Shown here: positions 55,554-64,000 of the stretch, in pieces
How positions within the stretch are numbered: position 1 is the first letter of the stretch
Layout of the letters: every line of letters begins with the position of its first letter
Assembly: GCA_036971615.1 (NCBI GenBank)
Contig: JAYKKR010000020.1
Coordinates: forward strand, 620,001 to 684,000
Direction: 5' to 3'
From: Amyloporia xantha
Taxonomy: Eukaryota > Basidiomycota > Agaricomycetes > Polyporales > Adustoporiaceae
Length of the DNA: 64,000 bases
Program-made: the position numbers and the translations under genes
Notes under the pieces: model-generated
Databases searched by the model: none
Told to the model about the DNA's origin: nothing
The model's input: the letters and a program-made list of their open reading frames with translations, nothing else

Positions 55554-56729
55554 TCATGGCTTCGTCCTGCCTGGGGCTCGGAGCATCCTCAGCCTGGGCA
55601 AGACCTGGTCCACACCGCTTTCCTCCCGAACCTCCTTCCTCATCCTGACGGTTGTCACCGCCACCTCTACCCTGCGATCCTTCTCAGGCCGGGGATCGGA
55701 CGCAGTCGCCGCATGGTCCGGGTCAGCTGGCTCGGGGTCGCTGTGCACACTCCCACCATCGTCCTCTTTGTCCGCATTCGGCGGTCTTGGATGTTCCACT
55801 GCGGGCGTGGTGGTGGCTTGAGGGACGGACGCCGCTGCGGGACTGTCCGCTGCGGTGGTGGAGGTCGTATCGCTCGTATCGCGAGTGGTGGCCGTGGTTC
55901 GACGGAAGAGCTTCCCCCTGGATGTCATCCTCTTGAAGCTAACCTTGGGCACGGATAGCGCGGCGGATCCGTCGTCTGTCTGTGCGCCGTCAGGCCCAGG
56001 GCTCGCAGCCTCATGCTGCTTGTCCTTGTCCTGCGTTTTGGCGTCGGTGAGCGGGGATGGCGCAGGGTCCGGCTGCGCCGTCGTCATGTACGGATTTATG
56101 GAGCTGAACATGAGCGGTGTGATGAAAAAAGCATAGGGAGTTGCCACTTCTCGCCGACGTGTTCGCCGTTGCGGCCCAGACGCACGCGATGCCGCGTTGT
56201 CTGGACGATTTGGCACTGTAGACGTTGACGGCCCCGCCGTGGGAGGAGTTCCATCGTCCAGCGACGGGCCCTTCGACGAGGGCAGAGATATCAGGGACTC
56301 GGATGGGGTGGGGTGGAGGAACACCATGACGCTCTCTGTGCTGTGGCTCGCTCGCGCGATGTTCTGCACCGTTCGGTCAGCGTAGGGTGAGAGATCGAGA
56401 GACCGACCCTTGTCGTTTCGTCTGGACGGGACATCGAGATCAGGGAGAGGGGGTAGCTGCCGCGGCTTGCGTCCCTTCGCCAGGCTGAAGCGCCAGTCGG
56501 CGTCTTCCCCGCTGTAGGTACTGGGCCCGAGACTGGACGTACTGTCCGGGCTGAGTGCGTCGTGTATGTGGACTACGTCTTCGGTGGTAGACTGAGGTGT
56601 GTACGGGGAGGACAACGATGCGGTCGCGGGTGACGGTGTGGTGCTGGAGGATGCGACAATGTCGCTGCTGTCATGGCTAGCAGCGGTTTTTAGGCTGAAG
56701 ATGCGTTTCCGCGTGAATTTGAAGGGCAT
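55554..56729 (-). CDS. Ser/Thr/Pro-rich protein of unknown function, 391 aa
   Basis: Single uninterrupted frame. I start at 56729 (MPFKFTRKRIFSLKTAAS), an ATG with a basic N terminus typical of such proteins; the frame is open further upstream to an ATG at 56930 (458 aa). The protein is low-complexity: Ser/Pro/Thr-rich, a short hydrophobic stretch near residue 210 (ATPYAFFITPLMFSSINPYM), and charged, Asp/Glu-rich segments near the C terminus. No catalytic motif. Intact and outside the mobile elements, so probably a host gene. Confidence 0.65.
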   Translation of the reverse strand: MPFKFTRKRIFSLKTAASHDSSDIVASSSTTPSPATASLSSPYTPQSTTEDVVHIHDALSPDSTSSLGPSTYSGEDADWRFSLAKGRKPRQLPPLPDLDVPSRRNDKGRSLDLSPYADRTVQNIARASHSTESVMVFLHPTPSESLISLPSSKGPSLDDGTPPTAGPSTSTVPNRPDNAASRASGPQRRTRRREVATPYAFFITPLMFSSINPYMTTAQPDPAPSPLTDAKTQDKDKQHEAASPGPDGAQTDDGSAALSVPKVSFKRMTSRGKLFRRTTATTRDTSDTTSTTAADSPAAASVPQATTTPAVEHPRPPNADKEDDGGSVHSDPEPADPDHAATASDPRPEKDRRVEVAVTTVRMRKEVREESGVDQVLPRLRMLRAPGRTKP

Positions 56730-56930
56730 GGTGTCTGGGTAACTTTCTCTTGCTCCTGCGGGTTTCTCTGAATTCCCGGGAAGGGTGAGTTTACCAGGGA
56801 TCTCTCTGCGCCGTTTGGCATAGGTAAAAGGTCTCCAGCCCGCAGGAGAAGAGCTAAAGGGCTCCCGAATAGCCGCCAGGGATATATCGTTGCGAGTGGG
56901 GAAGGATGCGACAGATAATGGGGGCGCCAT

Positions 56931-58225
56931 TTGTGAAAGGAATAGATAAGCAAACGAGAGACGACGTCAAGAAGATTGTCGAAAAGAGGGAAGGTTCGTA
57001 CAGGATACGAGATCAAGGAAGAACCAGGACCGTTGGACTGGGAACGCACGAGTTCACAAGCAGTCTTTTGTTCATTCAGCTTGAAGCGGAGTGCGTTGGG
57101 CCATCTAATCATCTGATGAGGATCTTGTCGTGCGTGTAAGGTCGATCACTGCTACGGGCATCGAGCAGCACCTCACACCCAGAAGCTAGATCGGGGACAC
57201 TGCGGCGGTCGATGGAGAGCCAAGCATTGTGGTACGGACATGGGAGTTGCCAGAGATGGTACGGGTGCATCTTCGGCAGAACTGATTACAATTGTGTTCT
57301 TCAATTTGCCCAGGTCAGCATCTAAGCGTGCTTACCTGTAAATGACTATGCATACTGCGACAACGCGAATATCAAACCACACCCGAACGACGACGACGTA
57401 CGTGAACTCGCATGTGGCGACCATAAGGGCTGAAAATGAGACCTTCAGCGATAACTTCCCTGCGTGGTTCGTGGTTCACACCCACTGTGCTTCCGAAGGT
57501 GATGATCACGGTGCAATTCTTTCCAAGTGGCAGCATGGAAAAGCACTGTTGATTTTATCCACTTTGGGAAGAATTTGATAGACTAAAGGGCGGTCCCGGC
57601 GCCCTGGAGAACCCATAAAGGCCACTGGAGTAGCCTTCGATGGACAAGACCTGACGGCGATATCGATACCTGCGCCATAAGCGGTAGTCGCCTTCGATTC
57701 GTACATTCAAGTGGTCATGCACACTTTCTTCAAGTCTTGAATGTACCCGGGAGTGGTTACAGAATTGCAAATGTACAAAGCACTCATCGGAAGTGAGTTA
57801 CGGCTCGTAAGCTTCGCTGTTAAGAAAGCGGTATCAACCGGCATGAGCCTCAGGTAGCACCATCTACCTGCGAAGATTAACATCTTGAACATTGCCAACC
57901 CAGACAGCCAAATCAATATGAACCCTCAAGCAAATTGAATTCGCCTGAGGTGCCTATGATAATGCAATCGGGATTCACCTGATCCAAATACCCAAACCTA
58001 CGCTCATGCTTACGACTTGCCGCCGTGCATGTCCGTACGTTGAGAACCATGTCTGTGCTTCACCGTACTGCGATCATAGAGGCGAAATCCTTCATAGCTA
58101 TGCACAGCGCTCTCGCAGCCCACCGATAGTCGACCAAGAGTCTGTACGCGACAACTTGAAGCAGGATCTAAACTGACCCAACAGGAGAAAGTGCAAGCGA
58201 CATTGACCTCCAGATTGCATACCGT
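56931..58225. other. intergenic, no recognised gene
   Basis: Short frames only (for example 57,342-57,578 plus). No motif recognised on either strand. Confidence 0.4.
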
Positions 58226-58230
58226 GCCGT

Positions 58231-58770
58231 CTTGAATGTGCACGGCCAGAGAGAATCCGTCTCGAGTTCTGAAGCTTGTCCGATGTCGCGTGCACTGTGA
58301 TGAGGGTGATCATGAGGTTTCGAACGTAAAGCCGTAGATGGTCGACTTGTCCCGCATTTGGTTTGCTTCAGGAGTCACTGCTGTTAAATGATCAGAGTGT
58401 CCAGATTCAAATTGCGATCACCCGTGTTTGTTTCGCGAAGCTGTGAGTAGGCCTCATCGGTAGCGGAGTAACTTTCCAGCAAGCGTATCACAATCCAAAA
58501 ATGATAGGGGAGGCTATGCAAGCTGTGCTTGATTCACGTCTCCAATATCAGACTGGCATCATTCAGAGATCGTCACTGAAACGCCGTCGTTAGTAATGAA
58601 GTCTCACAACGAGCCATGTTGGTCCAAGGTGCGATAGGCTGCTTTTAGTTCGCTATTCATAAGCTACGGTCTTGGACTCTGCTCGCACGGGTGGCCGGGG
58701 AGGCCTTGTAAGTGTCCACGAATGGCTCCTCGCCGCGGTTTTTTCTGGTGTTTGCGGCACCCGACGCAAG
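58231..58770. repeat. segmental duplication, left copy
   Basis: Aligns with 63,122-63,662 (many substitutions and small indels) and, after a 290-base interruption in the other copy, with 63,955-64,000 (45 of the last bases identical). It covers the 3' end and flank of the VWA8-like gene. Confidence 0.8.
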
Positions 58771-60300
58771 TCTCGCCTCCCAATACGCCGTGTCCTCTCC
58801 GTTTAGCCAGGGGCGCGTGACGGGGTCAAAGTCGAACTCCCCGTCTCTATAGTTGTAGCGCTCCTGGAGAAGGCGCAACGTCCATGCGCACGGACTCGCT
58901 GGGATGACAGCTGCCCACTCCATGGCGTGCAAGGCTCTCTTCGAAGAGCGCCTCTCTGTACGTGCACCCACAGGTGAGGCCACCCGGGGCGCATTTCGAA
59001 GCGGATATGCCCTGCGTTCGCGCCGCGAGTCGTGCCATGCATTCTTTGTACATATGGTAGTCGTCTGTTTCGTACGCGAGTAGCTCACTGAACGTCTTGA
59101 CGAGCAGAGACGTCGAGCACGAAGCCGTGGATGGTAGAGCTGGTCGAACAGACAATGTGTCCCAGCCCGAGGCATGCGCCTGAATCATGGACGTCAAAAG
59201 GCCCATAAAACGACCAATAGCAAAGAATTCCGGTTTCCCAGGTTCCGTGAAAGGGAAAAGAAGGAGCGCGTTGGCACCCCCGGGGACCGAAAGCGCTACT
59301 GGCGGTAAATTTGCGGGGGCCTGTAAACGAGACGCGAACTGTTCTCTCGTCGATACCCCAAAAGACTCAAGTCGTTACTATTCTCGCTCAACGAAGGGTT
59401 TCCCAGAGGCCCTACCTCGGCAGTATCTAACTTTTTGAAAAGCATCGCCCACGCAACAAAGGGAGCATGTATCAGCGCAGGGTGACGATAAGCACCAAGC
59501 AAGCAAGCTGCCCGGGAGTGAGCTGCTTCAAGAGCAGCCTGCGTAGCTTGGACAATGCAGTCTGCGGGAAGGCAGGAATGGACGACTTGGCGGCCGCATC
59601 AAGGGCATTACAGGCTTCGCTCGCGTATTGCGTCGATACAATGGTGTCGCGCGATTTCTCGAAGAGTGCTGCGTAGGGGCCAGGCTGCGGCGATGGCGGC
59701 GATGGCGGCGATGGCGGGCTAAGTGCGAGGAGGGAGCCGACGGGGTCGATGAAGCGCGCTTTTGGAAACGGCTGCGGAAGGGCGGGTCGGGCGGGTAGCC
59801 GGGATAGGGAGGGACGGGCGCTGCAGTGGCGATGACACGGACATTCTTGTGAGCAGAGACAAATTTCTTGCCGGTGACTGCGTCGCTCCTGGAAGGGCCC
59901 TGGAGTGCAAAGCGATGAGGAGGCATTATGTGCGTCCCGTCGTCGAGATTACTGCGGCAGAGTAAATCATAAAGCATGACAGAAACGCGGATATCAAGGA
60001 CCTACATTTCGCGGCTCTCTAGAAGATCGTTCAAGACCTGGAAATAGGTCAGCACAGGTAGCGCAACGGCAATCGGAGACTTACAGGCATTATGCCCCGT
60101 TCTGCCTTCTCTATCCCTTCTATAATCAGCACACGGCCGTGCCTCACAGCTCTAACTGCAGCACTATCCACGTAGACTAAATTTCCACCCCTGCGAATCT
60201 CCCTGCCCTGCTTCAGCTCGGTCTGTCCGATGTCTCTGCGCAGGGCAACATGCTCGTACTCCGAGTTAATGAGACTATATGCCCTGCGATGCTAACATCG
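58657..60300 (-). pseudogene. VWA8-like AAA+ ATPase gene, partial
   Basis: Read right to left in short exons: RDIGQTELKQGREIRRGGNL, VDSAAVRAVRHGRVLIIEG, EKAERGIMP, then VLNDLLESREM, NLDDGTHIMPPHRF, SAHKNVRVIATAAPVPPYPG and DPPFRSRFQ (about 59.8 kb), then DPVGSLLAL, and later GWDTLSVRPALPSTASCSTS, LLVKTFSELLAYET and HMYKE (about 59.1 kb). These are hallmarks of the first ATPase unit of VWA8 (dynein-like AAA+ protein, mitochondrial in animals). The rest of that protein, normally about 1,900 residues, is absent to the left, and several frame breaks occur (for example near 59,770). I call it a truncated copy; the part of the 5' end beyond 60.3 kb was not recognised. Confidence 0.7.
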
Positions 60301-62049
60301 ATTAGCCAGTCTTTGACCCGATGCGCTCACCCGCAGAACGTCATGGCTAACCGACGTGCATATGAACCAGGCTGAGACAGCAAGAAGATACTTGGCCCAA
60401 GAAGTACTATTTCTGCAGTATAAAGTGCAAGTTGTCTGGATTGAAGTGATCCTTCATGTCTTGACAATGGAGCAACCTGACAGAGGGTTGGACCTCATAT
60501 GAGATGTCGCCCAGTTTCCGAGCACCGATGGGCGGTGGCAGCAGAGTGAGGTTGTTGAGAACGTGTCTAAGCCGTCGCTGCCCCATAGTAGGTGGAATAT
60601 AGTAGTATATACAGCGGCTAAGGCATGATCGACGATTGAGAACCTTTGCATCAGCGCTTGTCGTTGTCAGCTCTGAGCTGGTCGTACGTCTTGGCTTGAA
60701 CTAGTCCTAGTCGATCTCTCATTGCAGGCGGATCGCTATGCTCTTGTTCTCTTTTCTGACCATCTCCGGAGGCAATCTGTAGCCCCGTCATCTCAGCCGT
60801 TGAGCGGTCGATCCTGCGTAGAGGACTGACATTTGCCGAGGTCCGAGCTTTCTTTACCAGCCGACGAACCACCCTGTCGATAGCCCGAATCCACAATCCC
60901 TCCGCCTAGTCAGCTGCTCCATGCAGCTGTCTCCTCCCAGAGAACCTATGTTCACCATACTCTATCATCTTACATCACCCACGCGAGTACACCTTTGACG
61001 AAGCCGGGTTTACATCGTCCAATTCGCCGAAACAATATCTCTCACATTCCTCGGACTTCTCCCCTCAAGTCCCTTTCCATTTCCTTGAGCTCGAAGGCAA
61101 AGCTTCATGTTCATGTCACTTTCCGCCGTCTCGGTAGTCGACCGCTACACTGTCGACTGTGTTCACAGCAGATTCTGTCTGATGGTGCCCAACCAATATA
61201 ATCCCAGAGCAATGGTCTTGCAAATCTGACGCTCTCAAATGCGGCAAAATCGACTCGATATGCAAATGCTCCATGTACGACATTCTCGCCTGCTGTCATG
61301 CGCTTTACCGGGCATTGACGCTACCTCTCGGAGGAATGATGTTTGATTCTCGTGGTGCACTGTGATCCCATCGGCTCGAGTACAGTGACGTGCCCGCGAG
61401 CTACCGGGTCTCAGAGTGTTCATAGCAGTATAGCTACCCCTTCTGCAGCCACTCGGAGATGATTGGAAACACCATCAGAGCATGCTCTCATGCGATGTCG
61501 TCTGGATACATGAACCTGCCTTAATCTCAGTCATCTCAAACCAAGCCATACATTTTCCGACGTTAATCAGGTGAGTCCGAAGGTCAATATATACCTGATT
61601 GAAACGAGCTTCTTAGAAGGGACGAACAAATAACCAAAAGTTGCAATGAGTTCATGGAGGAGGTGCGTGTGCCAAAGGTTTCGGTGTTATAGTGATGGAC
61701 GCGGCGGTGTTCCTGTTTGGCGCGCGATTGTATACTAGCCATGTTTCGGCGGTGACAGCCTAGTCATTGTGATCCCTGTACCAATCTTCCCTCTTTAATC
61801 TATCCATTGGTGGCCCTCCGAGCGCAGGGACACATGACCGAGGCATTCGGCACATACTCCGACGAATTCGCCGCCAACGGTATTCGTCTTGCCATACACA
61901 CTCTATGTACCGCTGCATTTGCTGCGTCCAGGATGCCATCGTCATTGTTCGTTCCATCGTGTGATGTACCATGGCAGCCTGGCGTCAATCTGTCCACACA
62001 GGTATAAATGTGTGCACTATGGGCAAGGATATTCTGCACGTCAGTTACC
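60301..62049. other. intergenic, no recognised gene
   Basis: Short frames with no known motif on either strand. The minus-strand frame 60,651-60,896 could be an N-terminal exon of the VWA8-like gene but shows no family signature. Confidence 0.35.
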
Positions 62050-63009
62050 ATGTCTGGCAAGCTCGTCGTGCATTACCTCAACGAATCACGCTCGCAACGC
62101 GTCCTATGGCTTCTGGTGCAAGCCTATTACGCCTTGTCTTATGAATCGACGTTGATATCGGCTTTTGACAGGAGGAACTCAGTCTCCCTTACGAGATCGA
62201 GAAATACCACCGTACACCACAGCTGACGGCACCCGAGGGACTGAAGGCAGCGCATCCGCTGGGGACGGCTCCTGTCATCACCGACGGTGCAGTATCCTTG
62301 GCTGAGAGCGGAGCTGTCATAGGTGATTCGTCTTGTTGATTTGATCTCTGCGCCTTCTGATTCTTGACCTTATACGCAGAATATATCATCCGAAAATATG
62401 GCAACGGAAGAGCGCGGCCTCCAGAGAGTGGCGAGGTAATCGACCTATACTGTGATTATTTCCGTTTCGGCAAAAGTGTACGCTTTAAAATGGCTATATA
62501 TCTACACATACCCACTATGCGGAGGGTTCCCTGATGCCTCTCCTTGTGAATCGGTACATCCTCAGCGTGATCGTGGAGCGCACGCCATTTCTTATCCGCC
62601 CTGTCACTGGCTACCTGGTCTCGCAGCTGAATAGCAGAGCGCTCGACCCGCGTCTGAATCTTCACGCTGAGATGGTTCGTCTTCTTCAGACGGGACTGAG
62701 TCGCTTGATTTCCCACCAGCATCGAGCAACACAGATTGAAGAGTATCTCAGCAGGTGCAGCAGCGATTGGTTCGCCGGAGGGACGAGCCGACCGCCACGG
62801 ACTACAGGACGATCTTCGCCCTAGAAAGCTGGTATAAAGAGTGTCCCGACATGCTGGGGCCCCGTATGAAGGCCTGTGTTCAGCGCGTCCATGATCGGTG
62901 CGTAAAGAATTCGCTGTGTGTCATTCTCCGGGACAGGTTGACTGAGGAGATAATTGCGTCCGCTCCCGCTCCCCTTGGTCCCTGCGACTGTTTTCAGGCC
63001 AGCATATAA
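62050..63009 (+). CDS. glutathione S-transferase, frame-broken
   Basis: Cytosolic GST (conjugates glutathione to electrophiles). ATG at 62050. Exon 1 MSGKLVVHYLNESRSQRVLW, intron from about 62,116 (GTGCAA..ACAG). Exon 2 has EELSLPYEIEKYHRTPQLTA, HPLGTAPVITDGAVSLAESG (the cis-Pro and SES-type glutathione-binding region) and VI; then EYIIRKYGNG. The C-terminal domain has HYAEGSLMPLLVNRYILSVI, LDPRLNLHAEM, IEEYLSRCSSDWFAGG and TATDYRTIFALESW. One-base breaks near 62,512 and in the G run near 62,778 interrupt the frame, so this is a recent pseudogene or the base count is wrong. Lies between two VWA8-like copies. Confidence 0.8.
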
Positions 63010-63121
63010 GAAGGTGCGCATCACCGCCAAAAAACCAATATGAGAAGGCTCAGAGGATGACGCGCTCTCACCTCGGCTATTGAGAAAGGAGGAGAATATT
63101 GGTATGCATGAGTGCCTGCGT

Positions 63122-64000
63122 CTTGAATGTGCACTGCCACCGAGAATCTGTGTCGAGTTCTGAAACTTGTCCGATGTCGCGTGCAATGTGATGAAAGTTA
63201 ATATGAGGTGCTGTACATAAAACCGTAGAGGGCCGAATGGTGGTGTATTCAGTTTGCTTCAGGAGTCGCTGCTGGTTCCATGAGCATCAAAGGCACAATC
63301 ATGGATTCTTCAGGGTGTCCAGATTTAAATTGCGATCACCCGTGTTCGTTTCGCGAAACTGTGAGTAGGCCTTCTCGGTAGCGGTGGAACTTTCCAGCAA
63401 GCGTATCACAACCTAAAAATGATAGGCGTGGCTGTGCGAGCTGTGCTTGATTGACGTCTCCCATATCAGATGGGCATCATTTAGAGATCGTCACTGAAAC
63501 GTTGTCATTAGTAATGAAGAACGATGATGCCTCTCACGTTGAACCGGGTTGGTCGGTGGTTCGAAGATGCAATAGGTTGGCCTTTCGTTCGATATTCGTG
63601 GGCTATGGTCTTAGACTCTGCTCGCATGGGGGGCCGGAGAGGCCTTGTAAGTGTCCACAAATGGCATGTATAAGAGAGGGGAAAACTAGGGATACAGTTT
63701 AGAGACGATGTGCACCTGGCTAACTCACAGGACGGGTCGGTAGCAGATACACGAAGAACAATGCAACGAATGGGGTCAAGAAGGAATGCGGGAGTCCTGA
63801 TATGGTAAATGCAACAGATGCGGGGGTGAAATGACAGAATTAACAGTGTGATGAGAGCAATATACAAAGAATGCGAAGTCGATGATGGTAGATGAGACAA
63901 TATGAGACACGAGATCTAGACACTCACAGTCAATGCGGTTGTTTTTCTAACGACGCTCCTCGCCGCGGTTTTTTCTGGTGTTTGCGGCACCCGACGCAAG
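63122..64000. repeat. segmental duplication, right copy (second VWA8-like gene runs off the window)
   Basis: Counterpart of 58,231-58,770. Positions 63,955-64,000 repeat 58,726-58,770 and belong to a second VWA8-like gene on the minus strand that continues past the edge. Between 63,663 and 63,954 this copy has about 290 bases missing from the left copy, starting (minus strand) with GTGAGT, so it could be an intron or an insertion. Confidence 0.75.

Overview
The window is from a filamentous basidiomycete, most likely an agaricomycete (mushroom or polypore). The evidence is short GT..AG introns of about 45-70 bases in nearly every gene, an NACHT-WD40 gene, an IKS-type kinase, a KDZ transposon that carries a TET/JBP oxygenase, and GC-rich Ty3/gypsy sequence. 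About 40 of the 64 kb is mobile DNA, much of it nested.

Layout. 1-2.3 kb: no convincing gene, a 21-bp minisatellite and a possible tRNA-derived SINE. 2.3-6.6 kb: six-exon NACHT-WD40 gene with seven near-identical WD repeats and a stop codon inside repeat 5. 7.47-8.05 kb: solo LTR with a 5-bp target duplication. 8.05-22.93 kb (minus strand): a secreted FAD-linked (berberine-bridge type) oxidase gene cut in two by a full-length 12.4-kb Ty3/gypsy element (9072-21464, minus strand, 4-bp duplication GCGT). 22.96-49.80 kb: a MULE-like element with inverted termini and a 9-bp target duplication, inserted just 5' of the oxidase start codon. Its transposase-like gene (43.7-49.2 kb) combines a WRKY/GCM1-type zinc domain, a DDE-like core, a ubiquitin-protease-like region and a PHD finger, and a 385-bp hAT-type MITE with an 8-bp duplication interrupts it. 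Nested inside is an 18.45-kb KDZ element (about 23,571-42,017) flanked by inverted arrays of an 86-bp repeat (5 copies left, 14 right). 50.6-64 kb: a small secreted-protein candidate, an IKS-like kinase, an unknown Ser/Pro-rich gene, a partial VWA8-like ATPase gene whose 3' part is duplicated at the right edge, and a GST gene between the two copies.

Three observations stand out. (1) The gypsy element is ambisense: besides gag-pol on the minus strand it carries three spliced genes on the plus strand, one of them wholly inside each LTR. (2) One of these genes and a gene of the KDZ element encode the same six-cysteine cluster with identical spacing, so a retrotransposon and a DNA transposon appear to share a DNA-binding module. 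(3) The hexamer ATGGCG (either strand) occurs at roughly 5-10 per kb throughout the KDZ element, in coding and non-coding DNA and in every terminal repeat unit, against about 0.5 per kb elsewhere.

Many genes contain single-base frame breaks at homopolymer runs. Some may be assembly errors, so 'broken' calls based only on such breaks are tentative. All gene models were read by eye.
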